A stretch of DNA of 64,000 nucleotides from Streptococcus sp. CSL10205-OR2 (GCF_025660655.1 NZ_JAOTIN010000006.1:1-64000); one strand, 5' to 3'; shown: positions 17,779 through 27,034, numbered from the stretch's first letter. Notes: generated by a model not told the origin, from the letters alone. Program-made: numbers and translations.

Positions 17779-18630
17779 ATGATTTTAATAACAGGAAGTA
17801 GGGGACAATTAGGAACTGAATTACGTCACCTACTAGATGAGAGAAATGTTGATTATGTTGCTGCAGATGTTAGTGAAATGGATATTACTAACGAAGAACA
17901 AGTAGAGTCCGTTTTTGCTCGAGTAAAACCAACACTAGTCTATCATTGTGCGGCCTATACAGCTGTTGATGCAGCTGAAGACGAGGGAAAAGAATTAGAC
18001 TATGCTATTAATGTGACAGGAACAGAAATTATTGCAAAGGCTTCTGAAAAATATGGCGCAACCCTTGTTTATATTTCAACAGACTATGTTTTTGATGGTG
18101 ACAAACCATTAGGAGAAGAATGGCTAGAAACAGATACACCAAATCCAAAAACAGAGTACGGTCGTACTAAACGTCTTGGAGAAGAAGCCGTCGAAAAATT
18201 CTCAAGCCAATACTATATTATTAGAACAGCTTGGGTTTTTGGTAACTACGGTAAAAACTTTGTCTTTACGATGCAAGACCTCGCCAAAAAACATTCTCGC
18301 TTAACAGTAGTTAACGACCAATTTGGACGTCCAACTTGGACAAGAACACTTGCAGAATTCATGACATATCTAACGGATAATAGAAAAGCATTTGGCTATT
18401 ATCATTTATCAAATGATGCTGATAAAGAAACGTCATGGTATGATTTTGCTGTCGAAATCTTAAAAGAGACAGACGTTGAAATAGTACCAGTAGACTCTAG
18501 CCAATTCCCAGCAAAAGCTAAACGTCCATTCAACTCAACGATGAGCTTAGAAAAAACAAAAGCAACAGGTTTTGTTATTCCTAGTTGGCAAGATGCTTTA
18601 AAAGAATTTTATCGCCAAGAAAAAAAATAA
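17779..18630 (+). CDS. rmlD: dTDP-4-dehydrorhamnose reductase
   Basis: This 283-residue enzyme carries out the last step of dTDP-L-rhamnose synthesis, equivalent to GacA of S. pyogenes. The NAD(P)-binding motif GSRGQLGTEL (6-15), the YGRTK catalytic Tyr/Lys pair and STDYVFDG are present. It opens the rhamnose-polysaccharide locus, as in the gac and rgp loci of S. pyogenes and S. mutans. Here it is followed by its own terminator and then by an inserted side-chain block instead of directly by rgpA. AAAGGAG is the ribosome binding site. Confidence 0.95.
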   Translation: MILITGSRGQLGTELRHLLDERNVDYVAADVSEMDITNEEQVESVFARVKPTLVYHCAAYTAVDAAEDEGKELDYAINVTGTEIIAKASEKYGATLVYISTDYVFDGDKPLGEEWLETDTPNPKTEYGRTKRLGEEAVEKFSSQYYIIRTAWVFGNYGKNFVFTMQDLAKKHSRLTVVNDQFGRPTWTRTLAEFMTYLTDNRKAFGYYHLSNDADKETSWYDFAVEILKETDVEIVPVDSSQFPAKAKRPFNSTMSLEKTKATGFVIPSWQDALKEFYRQEKK

Positions 18631-18640
18631 AAATACTAAC

Positions 18641-18667
18641 AAAAACAGGCTTTTGCCTGTTTTTTTC
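18641..18667 (+). terminator. Terminator of rmlD
   Basis: AAAACAGGC, TTTT loop, GCCTGTTTT and a continued T run. It is inside the left copy of the 89-bp repeat. Confidence 0.8.
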
Positions 18668-18690
18668 TAATCGCCAAAGAAATGAAAATA

Positions 18691-18699
18691 TGATATAAT
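18691..18699 (+). promoter_or_regulatory. Extended -10 promoter for the side-chain block
   Basis: TGATATAAT inside the left repeat copy. It probably drives the genes from 18825 on, which have no other clear promoter. Confidence 0.55.
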
Positions 18700-18824
18700 A
18701 AAATGATTGTATTGTATAGAATGAGGTTAATTACTTTAATTTTAAAAATCCACATAAATTTTTATAGAAATTTATATACAATACAAATATAATCTTTAAT
18801 ACACAGTCAATAGGAAATTTTAAA

Positions 18825-19532
18825 ATGCAAAAAAATAATAAAAATGTTTTGATAATGATTCCTGCATATAATGAAGAAGAATCGATTGAAAAGGTTATCA
18901 ATAATCTTATAAAAAATTATCCTCAATATGATTATGTTATCATCAATGATGGTTCAAAGGATAACACATCAAGTATCTCCCATGCAAATGGATATAATAT
19001 TATTGATTTACCAGAGAACCTTGGACTCTCCGGTGCTCTTCAAACTGGCTTTAAATATGCCTTTAATCATGGTTATAAAAAAGCTATTCAATTTGATGCT
19101 GATGGACAACATTTGCCAGAGTATATTGAACAATTAAGCAAAGCTATTGATGAAGGAAATGATTGTGTTATTGGATCTCGTTTTGTTTCCGCTTCAAAAC
19201 ATAAAAGTTTACGAATGTTAGGAAATACATTAATTAGTTTTATTATTAGACTAACAACGGGAAAAAAGATTACTGATCCAACTTCTGGAATGAGAATGTT
19301 TAATCAATATTTGATTAAGACTTTTGCTACAAATATAAACTATACTCCTGAACCAGATACCATATCATATTTAATTAGACAAGGATTGAAAGTCAAAGAA
19401 GTTCAAGTCAAAATGCTAGATAGGCAAGCAGGTCAATCATACTTAACATTATCAAGGTCAATAAAATATATGTTTCATATGTTTGTATCAATTATTTTAA
19501 TTCAAAACTTTAGAGAAAGAGGCATTAAATGA
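18825..19532 (+). CDS. gacI: Polyprenyl-phosphate glycosyltransferase, GacI-like (GT2)
   Basis: The product is 235 residues. The GT2 fold is shown by MIPAYNEEESI (about 11-21), NDGSKDN and the FDADGQH metal-binding motif, and the sequence is of the dolichol-phosphate-sugar synthase type. In S. pyogenes GacI makes undecaprenyl-phosphate-GlcNAc for the side chain. Here the following genes are GacJ-, GacK- and GacL-like in the same order, which supports the assignment. The sugar may differ, because galE lies in the block. The stop overlaps the next start (ATGA). The ribosome binding site is weak (AGGAAAT). Confidence 0.75.
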   Translation: MQKNNKNVLIMIPAYNEEESIEKVINNLIKNYPQYDYVIINDGSKDNTSSISHANGYNIIDLPENLGLSGALQTGFKYAFNHGYKKAIQFDADGQHLPEYIEQLSKAIDEGNDCVIGSRFVSASKHKSLRMLGNTLISFIIRLTTGKKITDPTSGMRMFNQYLIKTFATNINYTPEPDTISYLIRQGLKVKEVQVKMLDRQAGQSYLTLSRSIKYMFHMFVSIILIQNFRERGIK

Positions 19533-19879
19533 TTATTGGATTACAAATATTATTAGCTTTAGTTGCCATAACAACGGCTTCACTTATTTTAATAAGCATT
19601 AGAAAATCCAACATTCAAATTGAAGATAGTTTTTTTTGGCTAGTTTTCTCTGTCGTGTTGTTAGCTCTATCAATTATTCCTAGTTTATTTGTCTGGATTT
19701 CTAATTTTGTTGGATTTGAATCCCCTTCAAACTTTATTTTTCTTCTTATTATTTTTTTACTAATCGTTAATCAGTATCGTTTGACTAAGAAATTATCATT
19801 ACAATCAATAAAGTTAACGAAACTTATTCAGCATATTGCTTTGGCAGAGAAAGAGAACAAAGATGATGATTTCAAGTAG
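19529..19879 (+). CDS. gacJ: Small DUF2304 membrane protein, GacJ-like
   Basis: A 116-residue protein with three hydrophobic segments (about 3-22, 33-55 and 62-80) and a charged C-terminus, as in the DUF2304 family. In S. pyogenes GacJ forms a complex with GacI and stimulates it. Here the gene overlaps the GacI-like gene by 4 bases, so translation is coupled. The assignment rests on size, topology and gene order. Confidence 0.7.
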   Translation: MIIGLQILLALVAITTASLILISIRKSNIQIEDSFFWLVFSVVLLALSIIPSLFVWISNFVGFESPSNFIFLLIIFLLIVNQYRLTKKLSLQSIKLTKLIQHIALAEKENKDDDFK

Positions 19880-21137
19880 TAAGAATGTTGCTTCCAATAA
19901 AATGAAATTTATTTGGAATATGTTAGGAACGACTTCAACTGCAGCGGTCTCTATTTTATTGCTTATGATTGTTTCCAGATTTCTTACTAAGATTGAAGCG
20001 GATATTTTTAGCTTTGCTTATGCGGTTGGTAATCAATTGATAACTATTGCTTTATTTCAAGTAAGAAATCTACAATCAACAGATATTAACCAAAAATATA
20101 AGTTTAAAGATTATTTATATACGAGAATAATCACCTGTATTGCTATGCTTGCCATATCAGGAGGCTATATTTATTTTACTGATTATGATATATATAAAGA
20201 TGTAATTATTTGGATTATTTGTTTATACCGTTGTCTAGATGCTCTCTCTGATGTATTTCAGGGATTTTTTCAGCAAAAAGAACGATTAGATTTTGCTGGA
20301 AAATCATTGTTTTATCGAAATAGTTTTGTTTTAATTACTTTTACGTTAACTTTGATTTTTTCAAAAAATCTTATTTTATCCCTGATTCTAATTTGTTTGG
20401 TTTCTATTTTTAGTCTCTTTTTATTTGATGTTAAACCTTTACATTATTTTAAAATAGATTCATCTTTAAAGAGTAACAAAAATATTAAAATTTTAAAATT
20501 ATTGCAAGATAGTTTTCCATTATTTATTAATGGTTTTTTGCTAATTTTTATTTATAATCAATCAAAATTTTCTTTAGATAAATTATTGGAGTTAGGGAAA
20601 CTTGAACCTGGTATTCAGACACAGTTTAATATTTTATTTATGCCAATTTTTGTTATTAATCTTATTTTTTTATTTTTGAGATCTTATATAACCACTATGG
20701 CAGTTCATTTTGTAAAAAAAGAAATTGCTCAATTTAATCGTATTGAAAAAACATTATTTAAGTACTTAACAGGTATTAGTATTATTGTTTTATTTCTTAG
20801 TTATTTGATAGGTATTCCAGTGTTATCAGCAGTATATCGAGTAGATTTATCACAATATAAAACGGTTTTTATCATGCTTATCTTTGGTGGAATATTAAGT
20901 ACTTTTGCTACAATGATTGATAATTTTTTAACGGTTATGCGTTATCAAAAGTTTTTAATCATTCCATATTTTTTAGCTTTTATTGTTTCTTTTTTTACAT
21001 CAGATTGGCTCGCAGGAAAATATGATGTTTGGGGGGTTACAATAAGTTTTAATATAGCTATGGCTGTATGGTTGATTTTATCATTAATTATTTATAAAAT
21101 TTTAAAGCATAGGATGGAGACAGAAAATGTTGTTTAA
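19863..21137 (+). CDS. gacK: Wzx-type flippase, GacK-like
   Basis: A 424-residue polytopic protein with about 12 hydrophobic segments, of the polysaccharide exporter/MATE-like superfamily. By analogy to GacK it would flip the undecaprenyl-phosphate sugar made by the GacI-like enzyme. I prefer ATG 19863 to the upstream start at 19836, because the latter lies deep in gacJ; the 17-base overlap with gacJ remains. The region is very A+T-rich (10 of 60 G+C in 20401-20460), unlike rmlD. Confidence 0.7.
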   Translation: MMISSSKNVASNKMKFIWNMLGTTSTAAVSILLLMIVSRFLTKIEADIFSFAYAVGNQLITIALFQVRNLQSTDINQKYKFKDYLYTRIITCIAMLAISGGYIYFTDYDIYKDVIIWIICLYRCLDALSDVFQGFFQQKERLDFAGKSLFYRNSFVLITFTLTLIFSKNLILSLILICLVSIFSLFLFDVKPLHYFKIDSSLKSNKNIKILKLLQDSFPLFINGFLLIFIYNQSKFSLDKLLELGKLEPGIQTQFNILFMPIFVINLIFLFLRSYITTMAVHFVKKEIAQFNRIEKTLFKYLTGISIIVLFLSYLIGIPVLSAVYRVDLSQYKTVFIMLIFGGILSTFATMIDNFLTVMRYQKFLIIPYFLAFIVSFFTSDWLAGKYDVWGVTISFNIAMAVWLILSLIIYKILKHRMETENVV

Positions 21138-22629
21138 GCGTTACATATTAAATTATAAAAATCTAATACAATCTAACATGAAAAGTTTAATAATTTTATT
21201 ATTAGTTTTTATTATAACGATGATATTTTACTCTCAAAGCTCTGATCTTCCTAAAAAATTATTAGTTTTTCTATTTATTATCAGTAGCCATCTAATCATG
21301 TTTCTTCCTAAAAAAATAGAAGTTGCAACAGTTAGTATTATTTTAACATTGGGTATATTTTCAGCAACAATAACTCCAATAAACGATATACCAGATGAAA
21401 CTGTACATTATGCTCGATCATTTTTTCTGTCAGAGGGAAATTTGAATCTAAGTAATGATTTAGAAAATTTACAAGTTTCTGAAGATGTCTCAGCCATTAT
21501 TGACCATAATTATCAGTCGATTTTGAGAATAGAAGATGATATCGAACATAGTAATGAAAAAGTTGCTATCAAAGATATTAATTCTACAAATGGTTATTAT
21601 AATTTTTCTTATATTCCTCAATCACTGGGGATAACAATTGGAAATATTTTAAACCTTGAAATTATAGAAACTTATATACTCGGACGTGTTTTTAATGTTC
21701 TTGCTTATGCAGGATTAGTATTTATTGCATTATCAATTCTTGTTGTTGGCAAGCAACTATTTGCAGTTGCTAGTTTAGTTCCAATGAACATTTATTTATC
21801 AGGATCATATAATCAAGACAGTGTATCGTTAGGACTTATTTTTTTAATCTCTGCTCTTTTTATAAAATTTTTAACTGACAAAAATAAAATATCAAATAAA
21901 CAAATTGTCATCTATACATTGTTGTGTAGTATTGTTGCATTTACAAAACTGCCCTATATTCTACTAATTTTTTTACTATTATTTATTCCTTCTAACAGAT
22001 TCAATGATAGTCGTAAAAAAATAATTATTTATAAATTTTTGGCTATCATTTTGGTACTTACAGTAACTCTCTTCTGGTTAAAAACTTATCGTCAGATAAT
22101 ATCTCCACAAATTGAAGTGGCTGATTTTTTACAAAAAGTTGACGTGAAAAACCAATTTATAAGTATTATGTCAAAACCTTTTACATATGGAACTTTATTG
22201 TTAAGGCACCTTTTAATTCATTTATTTAATCCTCAAGGAATAACTGTTTTTGGACCATTAACCTATGGAATGTCCGAACTATTTTCGTTAAATATGATTT
22301 TTTATGCATTAACAATTTTTAATAATGCTAATGAACTCAAAATATCAAAATGGTCAAAAACAGGTATTTTCTTTATAGTTATGGGAATTATTGGGAGCAT
22401 TGTTTTGACTTTTTATCTCACCTATACTCCTGTAGGAGAAGTAAATGTCTTAGGAGTACAAGATAGATACTTTTTAGGTATTATCCCTTTAATGTTTATC
22501 CTTTTAGCTAGTAATAATAAATTATTTGAACGTTGTTATAAGATGCTTTCAGATAAATTTATTTTAAATAGTTCTATTTTCTTTATTGTAATCATGATTA
22601 TACGTGTTTTATTAAATTATTATCTTTAG
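21127..22629 (+). CDS. gacL: DUF2142-type membrane glycosyltransferase, GacL-like
   Basis: A 500-residue protein with about 11-12 hydrophobic segments and a large extracellular loop after the third one that contains DIPDETVHYARS. Such acidic first loops are typical of GT-C enzymes that use polyprenyl-phosphate sugars outside the cell. By analogy to GacL it would transfer the flipped sugar to the polyrhamnose backbone. It overlaps the flippase gene by 11 bases and has GGAG before its ATG. Confidence 0.7.
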   Translation: MLFKRYILNYKNLIQSNMKSLIILLLVFIITMIFYSQSSDLPKKLLVFLFIISSHLIMFLPKKIEVATVSIILTLGIFSATITPINDIPDETVHYARSFFLSEGNLNLSNDLENLQVSEDVSAIIDHNYQSILRIEDDIEHSNEKVAIKDINSTNGYYNFSYIPQSLGITIGNILNLEIIETYILGRVFNVLAYAGLVFIALSILVVGKQLFAVASLVPMNIYLSGSYNQDSVSLGLIFLISALFIKFLTDKNKISNKQIVIYTLLCSIVAFTKLPYILLIFLLLFIPSNRFNDSRKKIIIYKFLAIILVLTVTLFWLKTYRQIISPQIEVADFLQKVDVKNQFISIMSKPFTYGTLLLRHLLIHLFNPQGITVFGPLTYGMSELFSLNMIFYALTIFNNANELKISKWSKTGIFFIVMGIIGSIVLTFYLTYTPVGEVNVLGVQDRYFLGIIPLMFILLASNNKLFERCYKMLSDKFILNSSIFFIVIMIIRVLLNYYL

Positions 22630-22653
22630 TACATAAGTTTAGAGAGGGTTTAC

Positions 22654-23802
22654 ATGTCAGTTAAGACAATAGCAATTTTTACGGCATTTATATATCCACA
22701 TTTAGGTGGTGTAGAAAGATTCACTGTTAAAATAGCTGAAACATTAGTAAAAAAAGGATTCAAGGTTATTATTGTAACAACTAATAGTCATAATCTTTCT
22801 AGTCAGGAGGAAAATGGTGATATTAAAATTTACCGTTTTCCTTCTAAAAAACAGTTTAAATCAAGATATCCTATTTTTGAAAAAAATAATATCTATAAAG
22901 AATTATTAATGCAATTGTCAAACGAAAATATTGATTTTGTTATTTGTAATACAAGATTTTATTTAACAACGTTAATGGGATTAAAACTAGCAAAAAAAAG
23001 ATCTATACCATCCATTGTTATTGAACACGGAGGAGGTTATGTCCAAGTTGGGACATCTATAAAAGGTCATTCAATTTTAGATTTTTTAGCAAAAATATAT
23101 GAACATTGGATTACTTTTTTAGTGAAATCTTATCAACCAAAATTTGCTGCTGTATCTTTAAATGGAATTGAATGGTTAAAAAGATTTCATATAACAGCCA
23201 ATGAAGTTCTGCACAATTCAGTTGATTCAACTCTACTGAAAGAATTTGAAAAATTAGAATATCTTCCAAATCCTTCTAATCAGATACTTATTCTTTTTGC
23301 TGGAAGAATTGTTGAAGAAAAAGGAATTGTTTTGCTGTTAGAAGCATTCTCTAATATCAAAAATTCTAAAAACGCAAAATTAGTAATAGCTGGAGAAGGC
23401 CCTTTATTAAATTATTTAAAACAATCTTATCAAGCTGAAAACATATTATATTTAGGAAAACTAGATTATGATTCTACAATGACATTAATGAAACAATCCG
23501 ATATTTTTGTTGCTCCTTCCATATATGCTGAAGGAGGACCAACTGCAGTTATTGAAGCCGGCATGATGAAGTGTGCAGTTATTGCAACAAATAGAGGTGT
23601 TGTTCCAGAGGTTATTTCTGATGAAAAAACTGGTGTTATTGTTAATGATAATGTCGACTCTATAAAAATTGCTTTAGAAGAGTTAATTATCAATCATGAG
23701 AAACGAAAATTATTACAAGAAACAATTCATCAAAAAATTAAAACTGGTTTTACTTGGGATGCTACAGTAAAACATCTTATTGATGATATCATTTATAAAT
23801 AA
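22654..23802 (+). CDS. Glycosyltransferase family 4
   Basis: This 382-residue enzyme has a GT-B fold with the N-terminal motif HLGGVERF (about 15-22), the C-terminal FAGRIVEEKG, and the EGGPTAVIEAGMMKC donor-binding region with its conserved glutamates. It is a retaining cytosolic glycosyltransferase. It sits between the GacL-like gene and galE with no equivalent in the S. pyogenes gac locus. It may add a further side-chain or backbone sugar from a UDP-hexose. The acceptor cannot be read. AGAGAGGG is the ribosome binding site. Confidence 0.8.
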   Translation: MSVKTIAIFTAFIYPHLGGVERFTVKIAETLVKKGFKVIIVTTNSHNLSSQEENGDIKIYRFPSKKQFKSRYPIFEKNNIYKELLMQLSNENIDFVICNTRFYLTTLMGLKLAKKRSIPSIVIEHGGGYVQVGTSIKGHSILDFLAKIYEHWITFLVKSYQPKFAAVSLNGIEWLKRFHITANEVLHNSVDSTLLKEFEKLEYLPNPSNQILILFAGRIVEEKGIVLLLEAFSNIKNSKNAKLVIAGEGPLLNYLKQSYQAENILYLGKLDYDSTMTLMKQSDIFVAPSIYAEGGPTAVIEAGMMKCAVIATNRGVVPEVISDEKTGVIVNDNVDSIKIALEELIINHEKRKLLQETIHQKIKTGFTWDATVKHLIDDIIYK

Positions 23803-23820
23803 TTTATATAGGAGTAAAAC

Positions 23821-24837
23821 ATGTCTACAATTTTAGTGACTGGTGGTGCAGGGTATATTGGCTCACACACTTGTATTGAATTACTTAACCAAGGATATGA
23901 CATTATTGTTATTGATAATCTTTATAATGCTAATGCTAAAAGTCTAGAGATTGTACAAGAAATTACTGGAAAACAATTAACTTTTTATCAAAGTGATATT
24001 CGTAATGAGCAACATTTGCAACATATTTTTGAAAAACATGAGATTTCAGCAGTTATTCATTTTGCTGGTTTAAAGGCAGTTGGTGAGTCAAGTGAGATTC
24101 CACTCGAATATTATGATAATAATATAAATGGTACTTTGACTCTACTTCGAGTGATGAAAAAAAATAATTGTCAAAATATTATTTTCAGCTCATCAGCAAC
24201 TGTCTATGGTAATCCTAAGACAGTTCCTATAAAAGAAGATTTTCCTCTCTCAGTTACCAATCCTTATGGTCGAACTAAACTAATGTTGGAAGATATTTTT
24301 AAAGATTTATATGCTTCTGATACGACATGGAATATTGTTTTATTACGCTATTTTAATCCTATCGGTGCGCATTCATCAGGTGATTTAGGTGAATATCCAG
24401 CAGGTATTCCAAATAATCTATTACCTTATGTTTCTCAAGTGGCAGTTGGGAAATTACAGTTTGTTGGAGTCTTTGGTGATGATTATGATACTACTGATGG
24501 TACTGGGGTTCGTGATTATATACATGTCGTTGACTTAGCAAAGGGACATGTTGCAGCTTTACAAAAATTAGAACCCAAATCAGGTTTAAATATTTATAAT
24601 CTTGGAACAGGCAAAGGTTACTCAGTTTTAGAAATTATCAGAACCATGTCTAAGGTAGTTGGAAAAGACATTCCTTATCAAATATTGCCAAGACGTAAAG
24701 GAGATATTGCTACTTGCTATGCTGATAGTTCAAAGGCAAAAAAAGAATTGAACTGGCAAGCACAATACGATATCATTCGTATGTGCGAAGATAGTTGGAG
24801 ATGGCAAAGTAAGCATCCGAATGGTTTTTCTGATTAA
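23821..24837 (+). CDS. galE: UDP-glucose 4-epimerase
   Basis: This 338-residue enzyme interconverts UDP-Glc/UDP-Gal (and in many bacteria UDP-GlcNAc/UDP-GalNAc). It shows GGAGYIGSHT (7-16), SSSATVYG and the catalytic YGRTK. Its G+C content (24 of 60 in 24361-24420) is clearly above the genes before it, so the block is itself a composite. Its place in the side-chain block suggests that Gal or GalNAc is part of this strain's polysaccharide. Ribosome binding site AGGAG. Confidence 0.93.
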   Translation: MSTILVTGGAGYIGSHTCIELLNQGYDIIVIDNLYNANAKSLEIVQEITGKQLTFYQSDIRNEQHLQHIFEKHEISAVIHFAGLKAVGESSEIPLEYYDNNINGTLTLLRVMKKNNCQNIIFSSSATVYGNPKTVPIKEDFPLSVTNPYGRTKLMLEDIFKDLYASDTTWNIVLLRYFNPIGAHSSGDLGEYPAGIPNNLLPYVSQVAVGKLQFVGVFGDDYDTTDGTGVRDYIHVVDLAKGHVAALQKLEPKSGLNIYNLGTGKGYSVLEIIRTMSKVVGKDIPYQILPRRKGDIATCYADSSKAKKELNWQAQYDIIRMCEDSWRWQSKHPNGFSD

Positions 24838-24865
24838 TTAAGTAAGATAATTTTTTAAACCCATA

Positions 24866-24892
24866 AAAAACAGGCTTTTGCCTGTTTTTTTC
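24866..24892 (+). terminator. Terminator after galE
   Basis: Same hairpin as at 18641-18667, within the right repeat copy. Confidence 0.8.
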
Positions 24893-24915
24893 TAATCGCC
24901 AAAGAAATGAAAATA

Positions 24916-24924
24916 TGATATAAT
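24916..24924 (+). promoter_or_regulatory. Extended -10 promoter of rgpA
   Basis: TGATATAAT in the right repeat copy, 33 bases before the rgpA ATG. Confidence 0.6.
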
Positions 24925-24956
24925 AAAATGATTGTATTGTATAGAATGAGGTTATT

Positions 24957-26111
24957 ATGCGACACGTTTTTATCCTTGGTAGTAGAGGCCTCCCAGCTAG
25001 TTATGGCGGTTTTGAAACATTTGTTGAAGAATTAATTAAACATCAAGTGTCTCCTGATATTAAATATCATGTGGCTTGTCTTTCAGATGAGAAACAAGGA
25101 GAACATTTTGATTATTTAGGAGCTGATTGTTTCACAATAAAGCCACCTAAAATTGGTTCTGCGCGTGTTATCGCCTATGATATGATGGCCATTAACTACT
25201 CTTTGTCATTGATTCAAAAACAACAGATAAAAGAACCCATTTTTTATTTATTAGGCAATACCATTGGAGGTTTTATTCCTCCTTTTGCTAAAAAAATAAA
25301 AGCTATTGGAGGGAAGCTATTTGTCAACCCGGATGGGTTAGAATGGAAACGGTCTAAGTGGCCAAAACCAGTTCAAATGTATCTGAAATACTCAGAAAAA
25401 ATGATGACAAAGTATGCTAATCTTATTATTACAGATAACCTTGGGATTGATAATTATATTGAAACATCTTACCCATGGTCTAAAACCTCATTTATCGCTT
25501 ATGGCACTGATACAAGAATGTCAAATTTAAACGCAAATGATGCTAATGTGATTGGTTTTTATCAAAAATGGCATATCATAGAAAAACAATATTATCTTAT
25601 TTTAGGACGTTTTATTCCAGAAAATAACTATGAAAGCATCATTAGAGAATTTATGACCAGTCAAACCAAAAGAGATTTAGTAATCATCAGTAATCATGAA
25701 GGCAATCCTTATTTTGAAAGTCTTCGTCAAAAAACTCATTTTGATCTAGATAAGCGGATTAAATTTGTTGGCACTGTCTATGATAAGGAATTGGTTTCAT
25801 ATATTCGTGAGAATGCCTTTGCTTACATTCATGGGCATTCTGTTGGTGGCACTAATCCAGGTCTCCTTGAATCACTAGCTCATACTAATCTTAGTTTAGT
25901 GTTGGATGTTTCTTTTAATCGACAAACGGCTAAAGACGTTGTTTATTACTGGAAAAATCAAGAAAATGATTTAAAAGAATTACTAAATGAAGTGGATAAA
26001 AAATCTGATTTCAAAGAACTTGGAATAGCAGCCAAAAATCACATCAAAGAAAACTATACTTGGGCAAAAATTGTCAAAGAATATGAGGAATTATTTTTAA
26101 GTGAACGTTAA
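24957..26111 (+). CDS. rgpA: Rhamnosyltransferase RgpA/GacB (DUF1972 family)
   Basis: This 384-residue GT-B enzyme opens with GSRGLPASYGGFETFVEE, the DUF1972 hallmark, and has a GHSVGGTNPGLLESLA donor-site motif near the C-terminus. GacB of S. pyogenes adds the first L-rhamnose to the lipid-linked GlcNAc acceptor. Gene order rmlD...rgpA-rgpB agrees. Its 3' end overlaps rgpB by 11 bases. Composition is like the host core, not like the A+T-rich genes after 27147. Confidence 0.92.
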   Translation: MRHVFILGSRGLPASYGGFETFVEELIKHQVSPDIKYHVACLSDEKQGEHFDYLGADCFTIKPPKIGSARVIAYDMMAINYSLSLIQKQQIKEPIFYLLGNTIGGFIPPFAKKIKAIGGKLFVNPDGLEWKRSKWPKPVQMYLKYSEKMMTKYANLIITDNLGIDNYIETSYPWSKTSFIAYGTDTRMSNLNANDANVIGFYQKWHIIEKQYYLILGRFIPENNYESIIREFMTSQTKRDLVIISNHEGNPYFESLRQKTHFDLDKRIKFVGTVYDKELVSYIRENAFAYIHGHSVGGTNPGLLESLAHTNLSLVLDVSFNRQTAKDVVYYWKNQENDLKELLNEVDKKSDFKELGIAAKNHIKENYTWAKIVKEYEELFLSER

Positions 26112-27033
26112 TATTTTAATGGCTACTTATAACGGTGAGAAATTTCTTGCTGAGCAAATTGAAAGTATCCAAAAACAAACCTTTAAAGATTGGACTCTTT
26201 TAATAAGAGATGATGGTTCAAGTGATACAACAAGAGATATCATCAATGATTTTATCAAAACTGATTCACGAATTCGTTTCATTCATCCAGATAAATTTGA
26301 TAATATTGGGGTAATTAAAAGCTTTTATACTCTTGTTAAACATGAAGCCGCAGATTTTTATTTTTTTAGTGATCAAGATGATGTCTGGTTGGAAGATAAG
26401 TTAGAAAAGACCTTAGCCAAAGCTAAAACTTATCCAACAAACAAACCATTATTAGTTTATACCGATTTATCGGTAGTTAATCAAAATCTTGAAATGATGA
26501 CTGAAAGCATGATAAAAAAACAATCACATCATGCAAACACAACGCTTCATCAAGAATTAACGGAAAACACTGTAACAGGTGGCACCATGTTGATTAATCA
26601 TGAGTTGGCTGAAAAATGGACAGTTTCTGATGACATCTTGATGCATGATTGGTATCTAGCTTTAATAGCGAGTGCTACGGGGAATCTTATTTACTTAGAC
26701 CAAGCAACTCAGTTGTATCGTCAACACGACAATAATGTTCTTGGAGCAAGAACATGGACAAAAAGAATGAAAAAGTGGTTAAAACCACACTTACTACTTA
26801 AAAAATATTGGTGGCTTGTCACAGAAAGTCAAAAGCAAGCCCATCATCTCTTGAATTTTAATTTGTCTAAAGAAAAAAGAGAGATGATTATCGCATATAC
26901 TTCTTTACTTGAACAATCGTTTGTAAAAAGATATGCTATTTTAAAAAAGTTTGATTTTAAAAAGAATCGACTTTTTCATACCCTCGTTTTTAGAGGACTT
27001 ATTCTTACAAAAATAGGCTATAGGAGAAAATAA
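26101..27033 (+). CDS. rgpB: Rhamnosyltransferase RgpB/GacC (GT2), GTG start
   Basis: This 310-residue inverting GT2 enzyme has NILMATYNGEKFL (4-16), IRDDGSSDTTRDI and the FFSDQDDVW metal-binding motif. It extends the rhamnan chain. The start is GTG within the end of rgpA, chosen because the motif begins four residues later, exactly as in RgpB homologues. AGGAG after its end (27022) is the ribosome binding site of the truncated rgpC that follows. Confidence 0.9.
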   Translation: MNVNILMATYNGEKFLAEQIESIQKQTFKDWTLLIRDDGSSDTTRDIINDFIKTDSRIRFIHPDKFDNIGVIKSFYTLVKHEAADFYFFSDQDDVWLEDKLEKTLAKAKTYPTNKPLLVYTDLSVVNQNLEMMTESMIKKQSHHANTTLHQELTENTVTGGTMLINHELAEKWTVSDDILMHDWYLALIASATGNLIYLDQATQLYRQHDNNVLGARTWTKRMKKWLKPHLLLKKYWWLVTESQKQAHHLLNFNLSKEKREMIIAYTSLLEQSFVKRYAILKKFDFKKNRLFHTLVFRGLILTKIGYRRK

Positions 27034-27034
27034 A

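Larger units (their letters stand above)
18641..18729 (+). repeat. 89-bp direct repeat, left copy (terminator plus promoter)
   Basis: Identical over 89 of 89 bases to 24866-24954, exactly 6225 bases downstream. It contains the rmlD terminator, an extended -10 promoter and a GAGG ribosome binding site. In the right copy these run straight into the rgpA start codon; in this left copy they run into non-coding sequence. It marks the left edge of an inserted block. Confidence 0.93.
24866..24954 (+). repeat. 89-bp direct repeat, right copy (terminator plus promoter)
   Basis: Identical to 18641-18729. Here the repeat ends 2 bases before the rgpA start codon, so the GAGG at 24948-24951 serves as rgpA's ribosome binding site. 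This copy is the functional rgpA promoter; recombination between the copies would delete 6225 bases and give a plain rmlD-rgpA junction. Confidence 0.93.

Noticed and set aside
23466-23693. Minus-strand frame in the GT4 gene
   Set aside because: Shadow frame antisense to the conserved donor-binding region of an intact glycosyltransferase.
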